A DNA stretch of 64,000 nt from Lichtheimia corymbifera B2541 (lineage: Eukaryota; Mucoromycota; Mucoromycetes; Mucorales; Lichtheimiaceae): positions 82,156 through 146,155 of the forward strand of contig JNEU01001111.1 in the NCBI GenBank assembly GCA_000697475.1, given 5' to 3'. The notes beneath the pieces were generated by a model. It was not told the DNA's origin. It made no database searches and saw only the letters and a program-made list of their open reading frames with translations. Shown here piece by piece: positions 13,643-26,736 of the stretch. Each line of letters begins with the position of its first letter. Within the stretch, counting starts at the first letter, position 1. The translations under genes and the position numbers were made by a program.

Positions 13643-13715
13643 GGGGATGTAGCTCAAATGGTAGAGCGCTCGCTTAGCATGCGAGAGGTACTGGGATCGA
13701 CGCCCAGCTTCTCCA
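13643..13715 (+). tRNA. tRNA-Ala (anticodon AGC)
   Basis: A 73-nt cloverleaf: acceptor GGGGATG/CTTCTCC with an A discriminator, D arm with TAGCTCAAATGGTAGAGC (box A-like), anticodon stem CTCGC/GCGAG around loop TTAGCAT giving AGC, and T stem CTGGG/CCCAG. No intron. One mismatch (T-T) is seen near the base of the acceptor stem. CCA is not encoded, as expected in eukaryotes. Confidence 0.95.
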
Positions 13716-14779
13716 GAACTGATCACCTTCTAATCGAATGATCCATCACAGGATTGTTCGCTTCATTTTTGTTTTTGTTTGTTATGGTCACGTGTTATTT
13801 GATCATGTATCTCTTTTTTGTTTCTTCTTTATTCCAAGCAGAGTAGGGAAGAGTGCATGATCTATTTATTTTTCGTCAATGTATGTATATAAGCTGCTCC
13901 AAGCACCGTTGCTTTATCTTTAGTTGAAAGTCATCATTGGACTCTTAAGAAGGTGAACAGGTCATCATCAGCCCCAATAGCTTTGTAACAACATCTTCAG
14001 AGGTAGAACACTGCATATTGCCTATTCTTCTTGCATTATCATGATCAACCAGAGTGGTGTTAGGCTCGTGGTGTATATGATAGATAATGTATGTACATAT
14101 TAAAAGTAATGACCCTCACATCATATGGCAGAAGGGAAGTTTGTCGTTTCCACGTGTACATGACGAGATAGGATGATGATCCAACAACAGCCATCATTGT
14201 CTACTTACCACCAGGTCCCAGATGTGAGCTTTTCCTTACGCATATTACTACCAAGCATTCCTTCTGCTAGTATACTAGACGTTGTCCTTAACAAAAGGTC
14301 CTTTGTTTTGCATACATATATCAATCATCACATTACCACCAGTAAGAAAATCACTCATACTAATACGTGAAGAATGCATAGTCAAACACACTATGGTTAG
14401 TATTCTACAGTAGAAATGGTCAGCGTATTCAAAAGGATCTTTGTAATGAGCAAAGTCGCTGTCGTAGATGGCCATTCTCTGCTACTGTCAACAGCAACAA
14501 CCGAAATAAAATCATCGTGGGCGACCTTCGGTGCGATACAAGAAAACAAATTTTAAGCCTCACACCTCATGCACTTTTAAGCAAGACACTACTTTCGTAT
14601 AGAGTGATCATTTTTGGCTTATTAACCATGTCATGGTCCACTTGAAAAACATTCGATACAGGCTATCATAGGCGGACATTACTATAGCCGTGTAGGGGGA
14701 AAGGATCCATTATGCGCTCACCGCCAATAGGATGAACCTTCGAGTCGCATCCTATGACACACGCGTGAGGCGATTGACA
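13716..14779. other. Gene-free stretch after the tRNA
   Basis: I see no coding frame, RNA gene or clear repeat. A short T-rich run follows the tRNA (13767-13784), possibly its Pol III terminator region though it lies about 50 nt downstream. Confidence 0.4.
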
Positions 14780-15520
14780 AATGAACAAAGACATCTTTTC
14801 ATATAGCATCACACTTAAAGGAGCATAGTATAAATATAAAGGTACTTGTTTCTCTATTTTCTAATAGTGAAGCGTGGAGGCGTAATGGGAACGAAATTGA
14901 TCAGTATGCCCGAGAGCACGTTGTCTGAAAGTTTCAAGTTTGAGAAGGGTAACCTCATGGCTATGGGTCGTCCACGCTACATATATTCCTGCACGTTCAA
15001 CGTCGGGCGCTCCCATTTTTATTCTCACAATGAAGCCTGCAACTTTAATATGAATGGAGTTGATCAGCATGTCGGAGCCCACGGTCTGACCAAGTTTGAC
15101 GATGGGAGTGGGCCACGGCGGGGGTGTGCACTATACACCCTGCTTGCGTTCCGTCCGTCCATCGATTCTCTTAAATTTGGACCGCCCGATTCGTAAAACA
15201 TCATAATGAAGCATGCAGTTTTTAAATGAATGGAATTGATCAGCATGACCCAGAGAACCTTCATACCAAGTTTCAAGTTCAAGGTGGGCAATCCCAAAAT
15301 AATACATACCAATTGGCATTTCAATAAATCCGGCGCGTACCCGATTTCCCACCATCATAGTAAACCCCACATTACACTCTCCCATTCAAAATCTTTGAAT
15401 GAAGTGTGAGTTCTTTAATAAGACAAAGTTGATCAGCATATCCAAGAGCACATTGTGTGCAAGTTTGAGGTTCGATATAGGCAACTTCAACGTCATGGAT
15501 CAACTACAGTGTGCATGAAT
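14780..15520. repeat. Diverged copies of the A/B repeat family
   Basis: At 14780-14850 the sequence resembles the right end of the B element and the A start at 62 kb (shared catatagcatcac, aaaggtac). Four diverged tandem copies of an A-like core then follow. Each has an AATGAAGC-type start and a TTGATCAGCAT box, followed by an AAGTTT-type box. The boxes begin at 14897, 15060, 15236 and 15429, spaced 163, 176 and 193 bp. Open frames across this tract on both strands repeat the same words, so they follow from the DNA repeat and are unlikely to be genes. Confidence 0.65.
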
Positions 15521-16609
15521 TAGTCTGACAGTGCCTGACCTATTTAATTTCCAGCTCTTCCACTTCCTGCTTCTTGCCTTTTCTTCCCTTCACAACTGTT
15601 GCCCCATTCAACTAAACTACAACCTGCAAACGATCGTCCTGCTTCAGCCCATCATGTCAATCCTACGATTGTCTTGATCCTATTTGTCTTTGACTGAATG
15701 CCAACTTCATGGTGTGTGCATCCCACGACACCACCCGCGTTCCTTGACGCTGCACGTTCTCTTGTACAATCCTCTGCCACAACCAATCGTAACAGCAGCT
15801 GCCATTAGCAAGGTCTTCATTGTATTTCACAACTTCGTCATCTACTGCAACACACGCTCTCTTGCACACTCTTCTGCTACCACCAAACGCAACAACTGCT
15901 GCTGCTATTATTAAGGGGTTTATTTCATTGTCTCGAACAGCATCCTTTGCTTGCAGCCTTCTTTGACATGAACAGCAGACAGCCATTGTATAGAAGCAGC
16001 GTTATTTACGTATAGCAACTAGGTTTGATACATACAGATACCAATGGGTGATCCATATCAGCTATCAAATACACGACAGTACATGCAATCTTCGCCCTGG
16101 TTGAGCAGCGTTGGAAACTGACCAAGAAAGCGATTGATCTACAGCCGGATGGAAAAGGATACATGCAGCGATTACGTGGCTCTTTTCAACCAACATATTG
16201 GATTTGCAATGGTTATGATGCATGGATGGGTGCAATCAGGTTCTCTGATGAGGAAGGAATACGGCTTTGGTTACATGGCACGTCGTCAGCAGGAAGGATG
16301 GATCATACGAGGATGATGATATACTGGATCGAATTGACAAAAGGTGTTCTACAGCGGTGGATGATCTATTGGAATACTCGATTCAATGCATGCAGCAGCT
16401 ATTTTACAATCATGGATGAAGGATGATTACGACGGCAGCAACCAAGAACGCAATGACACCGTTATCACTGCTGCCTCTCTGTGATTCACCCCCGTATCTT
16501 ATTCGCTTTACCCTTTATCATATTCACTTGCTAGACGTCCACACTATCATGTACTGTTCCTCGACTTCTTTATTGAATGAAAATTGGATTCTGCAAAATA
16601 TATGGGGTA
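15521..16609. other. Non-coding or decayed sequence upstream of the ankyrin remnant
   Basis: A CT-rich promoter-like leader (15545-15660) suggests that a gene once began here. Open frames such as the one around 16090-16426, with AIFALVEQRWKLTKKAID, are interrupted and match nothing I recognise. They may be upstream exons of the decayed ankyrin gene. Confidence 0.35.
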
Positions 16610-17573
16610 TCATACTATCAGCTCATATGGTCGAGATGTGGATTACTTGGTTGATTCATGGATTGAAAGGGGCGGGGAATCTCATTGATCGTGGTGCACA
16701 AGTGAATGCTCAAAGGCAAGTAGTATCGTTTTCTTTATACAAGGAATCCTAGCTAACAGGAAGGATGAATATGTAGATGGACCACTAAACGAGGCATAGA
16801 ATCATCAGGATCGAAAGCATTGCATGTGGCCTGTGCGAATGGATGCATCCGGATTGTTGACTTGTTACTACGCAATGATGCCACTATCCATGTCAAGGAC
16901 AAGTATGGATCAACTCCACACGACCTTACTATGTCAAGCATCATATGGATATTGTGAGACTTCTTGACACAGCCGCACATCGACCACCATTATCATTTAC
17001 TGAGCCTCTTCGACTGGATAAGCCGTTACCGATACCGACACGGTCACCACCGCACACCACCACATCATCATCATCCGCACCCGAACTCGCCCATACAGCA
17101 TCACCAAGTAGATCTTCAAGTGGATAATCTGATGACCTTCTTGATTGGTACGCTGTTGGTGTAGTAGTCAACAAAAACCAAGTTGAATGTTATTTACAAT
17201 CGCTTGAACGTAGATTGAGTGGGTCTTTGACAGTGGCTTTCTTCGCTCATCATGCATGATTGATTACCAGCATCATCATTACTTGCCACCCATCCCATCT
17301 TCTTCTGCACCACCAACGCCACTCCCACCAAAAGATGACTTTTATACAGCTCAACATCCACAACGATAATCATTATCATCATCCAATTTGACCTTGCATC
17401 CTTCAACGCTCGCTCTTACTCTCGAATCGCTTGATAGCTTCTCTTGTAAAGTGATGGAAATCCGCAAGAACAATTTCGGTAATGCTACACGTCGACAAGA
17501 ACAAGACGCCAAGGAAAACCGATCATTTTATAGTCGAATGGCTCGTTCATGGAAAAAGTTGACAAACGGCTAA
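16610..17573 (+). pseudogene. Decayed ankyrin-repeat protein gene
   Basis: Ankyrin-like words occur in order but in different frames. LIDRGAQVNAQ (16684-16716) is followed by a possible GC-AG intron (from 16717, gcaagtag). Next come SKALHVACANGCIRIVDLLL and KDKYGSTPHDL, then a stop, while DIVRLLDTA continues one frame off at 16945-16971. Ser/Pro-rich words follow, and a last frame ends FYSRMARSWKKLTNG at TAA 17571. One frameshift in the ankyrin block and several stops downstream make an intact protein unlikely. Sequencing errors could also explain a single shift. Function unknown. Confidence 0.5.
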
Positions 17574-19759
17574 GTTGAAGATTTGTACAAACACCCATAC
17601 GTTTATATATATCATCATCATCATTGAATCATGCACATACCCAACATCTCCTTATCATCATCCAAGCTTTGTCAATAAACGCATGCCCACTTTGTACAAT
17701 AAGTAGCATATGAAGAGCCCGAAATCCTTAGGGCAATCTGCGGGGAATATAGAAGAAAAGGTATCACAACACAATAAAGAACTTACTATGCGCTGGCTTA
17801 AGCCTGAGATGCGTTTTCAAGAATGATGTACAGGCGGATTATGTGGGGTTTGCTTTATTGTGTGGCTTTGCATTAGCGGAGAGATGACGAACCAGTGAGT
17901 GAAATGATAGTGATAGTTACACACACAAAAGATGCATTGTTGACAGGTTGCACAGATCAATGATGATTGTCATTGAGCAGGGTTGGTTCTTTGTATAAAC
18001 ATCCAATAGTAAAGAAGCTATCCATTATCACCATAACAATGAAGTTATGCATACACCATCCATATTTGGTGCAAGGATCACACACTACTGGTTGTCCAAG
18101 TCGAGCTGCATTAAGAGCGCACGGACCTGGTATATTAATCTCATTTCACTCCACACTATGCTCAATCTCGAGTTGAAATTATTCTTATTGATCCAAGTAT
18201 GTAGGATATAGTGGCTGGTATACATGATAACGGCGACATTGTAGTAAGTGGGGATGGCGTATGTGTATTACACTGAAATGCGGCGAGAGGAAGAAAGAGC
18301 ACCTTACAAACTATAAGGCATCAACGATAATCGTTGCCTTGAATGTACAGCGTCAATGGGCAGAACATGTCATACGAAGGGCAGAAAGTACTAACCAATG
18401 GTATTCTTTGTACTAATTGCAGCAAGATGCCTGCAGGTACCTAGAGCATGTATCCAGGCGGCCATACGTATAATATCGCGAAGCAGCAGGGAAGCAAGAA
18501 ATTAGTTCTGCAAGGTATGGCTGATCCAAGGTAGGCAAATCACAAGGTAAGACTGATCCCACTTGCAGCTCACAAGCTATAACGATAACGATACAAAGAC
18601 AAGTGAGCCCAACAAAGTACAATCAAAAAGGCGTTTCCAAGGTCAATGGCAACGTTTTTGATGCCAAGGCAACGACAGCAACACGCGCAATCCGAACGCG
18701 ACTCGAGCTCCATGGCAACACAGCAAGTATGTTTCAACATTGCACTCTTTTTATTGCTTCAATCAAACGTCTAGATCTTGAGAATCTATTGTCTCTTGTA
18801 GTTTACACCTCTTATCAGGACCCGATTGCGAGACGCACCAAGACGGCAGCCCATTTCAACAGCTCTCTACCGATCAACCAACGTACGTTAGCTCTCGATC
18901 AAGCTCCCAATCGTCAGCACCACAACCACCATGGATACCTTTACTAGTTCGCAGCTTATATCACATAGGAAAAGTAGACAAGTTATTATAAAAACAAGCT
19001 CTTTTTATTGATGAATAAAGCTATACTAGCATGTGGCTGTTAGTTTCCTCGAGTTCAAAGACCCAAGTACTTACGGGAATGACCAACGTGAAGGTCGCCA
19101 CATATCCATTCCCACCTCTCCACATGGGGCACCTTCAGCATGTGTCAAACGAGGCGGTTGAAGCTGGACACACACTGCTAACAACCAGGTGGAGTTTACG
19201 CTCGTGGTACACCGGAATCAGGATAAGCCCTTTTATTGTAATTCAACAGCAGGTGGAATCATACACAAAAGCGTGAAGTCAACACAAGTTGTGAATTCTG
19301 GGTAATAACCTGCAGTGTACAACGAGCGGGTACCAATATATCCACAACAAGTGACAATGAGCTTGCGAGGACAAAGAGAAAAAGAAACGGCTGCGCTGCG
19401 GAGGTTCGCGTTCATTTATTTCTTTTTTTCAAGCGGCGTTTAAACGTACTCGGCTCCAACGCCCAGAGGTCATGTGATGGTTTTTATAGCTTCATGGTTG
19501 TCATGGTTTCTTTGTCGTTGCTACGGAAAATACGCTATTGCTGCATCATTGACTACTTGGCATTTAATTTCTCTACCAAGCTATCACGACACCACATCCT
19601 CTGGTATTTTTACCTCGTCCAGTGTACGATCGCCAAAATCGCATGAGAGCACACAGCTGCATAATAATGATACTTGTGGATCCGCCATTGTTTCAGGCAC
19701 AAAGTAATGTGCATGGTTTGCCATGGCAGTCATAAAGACCCGCTCTTCTTTTTATTTCT
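17574..19759. other. Gene-poor stretch with scattered open-frame fragments
   Basis: No supported gene. Fragments such as EPEILRAICGEYRRKG near 17715 and a 114-codon frame at 18603-18947 look partly protein-like but lack domains, clear splice structure or continuity. They could be further relics. Confidence 0.35.
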
Positions 19760-20353
19760 TTGTTTGACACCCATTTAGCCAAATTGCTGTCCTTGGTTTT
19801 GTCTCACTCTTTTTTCACTCACAACTACTACACAGCAACACAGCCAAGCTCTACAGAAACGTTTGAAATCGTTGATAAAAGAAGCTACATTGAATGGCGC
19901 CTTAATTACGACTTGCGCACCTCACTGCTGAATGCTGTAAACCCAACTACGATCAACCCAAGGCCCATTGTCAAGACCGATACAGATCCCAAGTTCTCAC
20001 AATTGGTCTTATGAAGGCATACTGGTTGGTGCTGTGCGCTGAAGATATGAGTCTTCAAGGCTCAATACGATAAGCAAGTTTCCACGTTTCAAGGTTGGTT
20101 GTTTTTATTCGATATCATGAGATGCATAATGTTAATGGATAAATCATAGATCCTTGGACGTTCATGCATATCTTGGTCTTGCGATGAGTAGATGCAGTAA
20201 AAATTACAGAGATGGAAGATTGACTTTTGTTTTGACATAGCTCCAAGTCGATGGCATATTGGCAGAATCGATCCAAAGGATGACTCGGACATGCTGGGTG
20301 CTGACGGTAGCTTCTATCTTGGAGGAAAGGACCGAGAACTGAATCGTTTTATT

Positions 20354-20384
<31 letters not shown>

Positions 20385-20660
20385 CACCTTTGGCTCGGAC
20401 CTGGTTGGAAGATCTCTGGAAACCATAGTACTCGACAAACTGAATACAACAATCAGTATATTGCACTTGCGCACTTTGAGATTGGCCGATGTGGATCCCA
20501 GCGTGAAGGACGTGCGAGTACGCATATGTTGCACTTGCGATTTGAGTTGGGTGTTGCTAATAGTCTTTTGGAAACTAGCTTTTTGGTTTCACTAAGAATG
20601 GCGAAGACATCTCTGCAAGATCACTCACTGGATATGCTTAAACCGGTAGAGGTGGGCTCA
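19760..20660 (+). pseudogene. Possible relic of a TPR/leucine-rich-repeat (F-box-like) gene
   Basis: A frame at 19760-20014 contains IVDKRSYIEWRLNYDLRTSL, which resembles a TPR unit of fungal F-box/TPR proteins. A gap with stops follows. A frame near 20392-20591 then reads SLETIVLDKLNTTISILHLR and LRTLRLADVDPSV, an LRR-like pattern. A further LRR-like word, TSLQDHSLDMLKPVEV, is in a different frame. A (GA)n tract splits the region. No continuous reading frame or splice model joins the parts. The family call is a pattern-based inference. Confidence 0.3.
20358..20384. repeat. (GA)n microsatellite
   Basis: About thirteen GA units, inside the decayed region. Confidence 0.9.
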
Positions 20661-21362
20661 AAGACCAGCGATCAGTGTTTATACATATATGGATGGCTAT
20701 GGACGTATCATTCGGTAAGCAGCAGATGTTGGGTTTGGGAGAAAGAGTAAAGCGCACAACTCACTATACAGTTTTGGTGTAGGCAAACGAAGACATGTTT
20801 TACGACTTATAATACAGCAGCAACACCTACACAACACTACTATATATATACTTGGCTACATCAGCAAAGCGTATTCGTAGGATCTTGGATCTCCTTGATT
20901 GCTTGATAAGTAAGCAAGAGAAGCACGAATATAATCAACTTAAGTGCATTTATCGCTGTAGAAGAGTGCTCAAGTCGATCTATTATTCCTTATATGCTGC
21001 AACTGTCTCCAGATAGCCAACAAGTTGGACCATTTTGATGACCTGTACTTGGATCGATTCAGCAATGCGCCTTTGTTGGATGAGTAACACGATAGCAGAG
21101 ACCCTGGAAAGCAGGTCATACTTGAATTCCCAATCACGTGGCTACATCACAACCTCAGAAACGCGCTTGGAGGCGAAGATGGCTAGAAAATCCAACCTAT
21201 TACCCTTGATCCAATTGCGCCCTTCAATCCCGATATTCGAGATGTGCAGTGCTTCCACCATGTTTACTAGTAGTATCACCCAGCTAAAAGCGCAAAATAA
21301 AGAGCAAGTCGTGACAACAGCTATAAATGCTTAGCTTTCTGCTTTTTCTATTGCCAGACTTT
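20661..21362. other. Sequence between the LRR relic and the dispersed repeat
   Basis: Only short, disconnected frames. Some Leu-rich words suggest continued LRR decay, but nothing is firm. Confidence 0.3.
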
Positions 21363-21508
21363 ATCTCTAAACTTTACAATGAAACGTGCGGTCTTTCATA
21401 GAACAAAGTTGCTCGTCTGGGTCGAAAGAATCACGTGGGGAAGTTTCACGATCAACCTCGCCGATCCCTGATTTCGCAATGTCACCACCAGCGAGAAATA
21501 CACGATGT
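21363..21508 (+). repeat. Solitary copy of the A repeat
   Basis: Starts tctctaaactttacaatgaa and ends near tgtcaccaccagcgagaaat. It runs collinear with the left arm of the 62.0-62.3 kb palindrome, including the ctttcatagaacaa, gaagtttcacgatc and tgtcaccacc words, with scattered substitutions. The inner part matches the palindrome copy better than the array copies do. Confidence 0.8.
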
Positions 21509-21871
21509 TGACACACCATGCATATGATGATTCGCCATCACGGATTAAGTGCCACTTCATATCTATCTACACACAATTCATGCCCAAAGGATAGCGTGAC
21601 CCAAATCAATGTAACGCCAACTGGAGCAATTTGTAGTACCTCTCAACGTATCTATTCTTCGTTAAAGGTTGGGTTGATTCGTATTCAGTTATTGGTGTCA
21701 AAGAAAAGGCAGAAGCTCCAGAACAAAGGGTGTTTATTTATGATCGTTGAGACGTTTAAGACAATTGGCATTCATTTCTCGATTGTTACACAGTAAAGTC
21801 ACAGGTTTGGAAAGCGACGGGATCCTGCAAATGTTGCCGTCCTTTTCTTGTGTGCGATCTAGTAGTTCGAT
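21509..21871. other. Sirtuin upstream region
   Basis: A 92-codon open frame (21518-21796) has no recognisable features. I treat the stretch as non-coding or promoter. Confidence 0.4.
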
Positions 21872-23228
<1,357 letters not shown>

Positions 23229-23331
23229 AGTCATTTGGCATTGGGGTATTTCAGTCACAAGTTACGAGTGGTGGAATGGTTCAAAGTCGCCTGTAATTGA
23301 AATCAAACGAGCAGTGTGTTCTTTGTTCCAT

Positions 23332-26300
23332 ATGGTTGAACTTGCACCCAAAAAACGACGACGCCTCGACAGCACAACGACGACAACAACCCCTTCTTAT
23401 GCTTCAGCACGATACCCGCCATCATGTCTCTTGTCCAATCTGATCCACCGCCAGGCTCCTCACCAATTGTCCTCATCCATCCAGAGCGTCGTCGTTACTA
23501 CTCCTCCAAAACCAGCAACACCAGCCATACATGCATTCACCGGTGACCATTACGCGCTTGATCTCGTCAGCAAAAGCACCACTTTGTTAAACAAGTCGCC
23601 GATTCGCCTTGCAGAACAGTTCCACGATCAATGCTTGATAACCCATCTTGTTTGGAATCAACGAGGCACCACACTCGCGTCGGCTGACGAGAATGGCAAA
23701 ATTGCACTATGGGAGCTTGGTGTACGTGTTTATTATAATGAGCGTTGTCTCTTGATAATAGCATCAACTGACGTTATCATAGACTTCTTCAGACCAGTGG
23801 ACACTTGCATACAGCGTCAATTTACAGCAACCGCCCGCTGGGATACTGTGGCTCAACACAGACCGGGTGGTGAGTCCATTGTCGATATCGATGTCATTGT
23901 ATTGTCCTCATTATTTATTTCTTGACTTTGTAGTATCAATTATCACATGATCAACAAAAGTTCGTTCGTATGCCTATGGTGGGTCCTCGGAATCCATATG
24001 GATATTTTGCCTTTGTGGTCGTAACCGTACATGGACAAGTCAGCGTTCATTATCAAAGAGGTGGCAAGATCTTTTCATCTTTTTCAACAACGCTACCAAA
24101 TACCGGGCGTATGGGAGCAGGTCGTGCTGATGTCGGTTGCTTTGGTATGAACTTGGCTAGTTCGGATAATTGGTACAGGATATCCCATGCTTCTATGATC
24201 ATTGGTCAAGGTAAGGTTGGATCGGTTCATATACTTATTGAACTGTTGTTAACTGGATTGCACTTAGATGGTAACATTTACCTTGCCACGCATCGAGCCA
24301 ACACCAGTCCTAAGAGTGTACAAATATATCGTCTTTCTATACGCTTTCCTGGTCGAATGAATGAAGGAGGTACAGTATCATGTGGGATTGGGTATACACA
24401 ATAGGGTATTTAACTAAGATTCATGCACAGGCATATTTTGTCAGCCTTTAGCAACCTTACGCTTAACGCAACCTAGCTTGGCATCATCTTTGGGCGACTT
24501 CGCCAAATCAAGCTCAATTGCAGTTTCACATCTTCAGCTATCAAACCAAAAGGACAACGTACAATTGACTCTCGCATTTGGTGCTGAAAATGGTAATTTC
24601 AATCAATGATGCTGGGGTATATTTATCGCTAACAGTGTTAAAAAAGACGGCAGTTACAGCAGCTTTATCGGGAAATGGGCATTACAGCAAAAGGAAATAC
24701 AAATATCAGGAGATGCCATTGCACGAGATAGCTTCAGCGGGACTACAATGACATCAAACTATCTGGTAAGCAACACAATGGCTAGTAGATATAAAGGGAA
24801 CTCAATGATGGCGATAGGTTCTCGATTTTGTTGATGGCGTGTCAGTATCGGATCGCTTCATCTCAAGCATGACGCACACTCGCCATGGTGCACTCGTCGT
24901 GGGCTTATCAGATGGAAGCGTTCATATTGAGTATCGCGACGATGGCGATTTTGGTCTTTTACGTGGTCGAGGTTCATGCGAGTCATCCATTGGTCCGACT
25001 TTTTGGCAAGCAGCTGGGCCGCGCACATATTTAAACGGTGATCCAGATCCTGTTGCAGGCTTGGCATTATCACCCAACGAAACGCACATCTTTTGTATCT
25101 TGTCATCAAATAAGCTTGGTGTGATACGGGCTACCGATATACGTAACGATCATGATGAAACGGGTACGTTGAATATGTTATATCACATTTAGCAACGACT
25201 CCTTGGCTGATTATATCTTATAGAGACTTTATCGACAATCAGTAGATTGCTGAAGCTTAGTCTATTGAATGAAACCGATGACCTGGACCTGATATCCGAG
25301 CTTATTCGTGTCAACGCTATATCCGGCCACGATGGTAAGTTAAATGGACTTTTGTTACAATGATTTTCTCATCACTATTGATTAGATGCTACTGAAAGTC
25401 TTGTGTTGGATGTGATAAAATCATATCACGTTTACTGCCACCAGGATCAATCCGAACCACTCCTTGTATCGCCAACCACAGAAAGTTCCAGCAAATCATC
25501 AGGATCACTTGAATGGAGTTTACCACAGCGAGGACGCGCATATGGCCTGTCACTAGGTGTTTTTAGGTAGGTTCGCTGGTATGATACCTATCAAAGGTGT
25601 GTGGACACTAAAGACGATGATCGTTATCAGGAGGTTATCGAGCACCAAAGTACAATATACGAATCTCTGCAAAGCAATCCAGCTTCCCATTGTACTTGAA
25701 TGCTTTATTGGAAGCTGCAAATCGGATTATGCTGATATAACCAAGGTGTTGGGTAAGTAGGGGGAAAAGTATTATGCATAGGGTGATGTTTTAACATGCA
25801 TATATTCTCAAGATTCAAATACGATCGTGGATGGCAAAGCAACTTTAGAATTTGACACAGGCAAGTAGGGGTGATTATTTGTGATAGGATTAAGCTAATC
25901 AAATTTATGGATATAGACAGCTTATGGTCGCTCATGTCATTGACGAATTGGACATTGGATTTCATGCGGTGGACATTGAGGAAGTGGAATATGCTCTTCA
26001 ATTGCAGACGGCCCAAAGACTCAAGTAAGACTTTTTATCATGCGAGGTAATACAAATTTAGCTCACATGGCATTTTAGAATTAGGCGATATCTCAGCTCG
26101 GCCATGTCATGCTGTATTGTTACTTCACGAAGAGTCGAGGGATGCATTAAGCAAATTACTGGTTATGGTGAACGAGTTTGTGCATTATACGAATTCAGCG
26201 TCATTCGAATTACCAAATGTACCAGAATCCCTTCCGTTGCTACTGCGATATGCAAAGAACGTACTATCAAGTGAACCAGTTGCCTTGAAAGATGTGCTAG

Positions 26301-26736
26301 CATTTTTGACAGCGATTAAATCCGAGGATCTCGGTAAGCATCATCGATAGTGGATACCTTTTCCCTATTTTATTGACGAGAAGATGTATATATTATATCA
26401 GGAGTACAAGATCGGTGGGCACTGCTACTTGGATCGAAGCTACCGAGTGACAAGGTGGATCGTTTACGCGTCATCACTAGAGAGTTTGCGGAGAAATGTG
26501 GACAGCCTGCTATATATCTTGAGCGTGATTCAAGCGATATCATTGATGTGATCCAAAAACGGCGCATTCCACCATTCACCAAGCATTTATGGACGTGTGT
26601 CCGATGTCATCAGTATTCTATCCCTACACATGGCCACCCCCATTTAACAGCCAATGATCCTTGCTTAAGAGCACTATGGAATCGTAGTATAGGTCGTCGT
26701 TGTGTATGTGGAGGTTTATTCGCAGAATGTTTATAA
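23332..26736 (+). CDS. MED16: Mediator complex subunit 16 (Med16/Sin4)
   Basis: Tail-module subunit of Mediator in the nucleus. The start MVELAPKKRRRLD has an NLS-like basic cluster. WD40-like units follow, for example LVWNQRGTTLASADENGKIA and VGLSDGSVHIEY. The C-terminus carries the paired-Cys signature of MED16: CVRCHQY, a spacer with LRALWNRSIG, then RRCVCGGLF shortly before TAA. The gene has many introns. I checked the first few junctions (after GELG at about 23722, and around 23870 and 23935) but did not resolve every internal exon. An earlier in-frame ATG exists at 23314. The family call rests mainly on the C-terminal motif plus WD40 content. Confidence 0.82.

Noticed and set aside
14846..15385. 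Overlapping frames of 73-116 codons on both strands
   Set aside because: Their shared words (such as LINSIH and LGH-DQF) come from the tandem DNA repeat; no splice pattern or family match.
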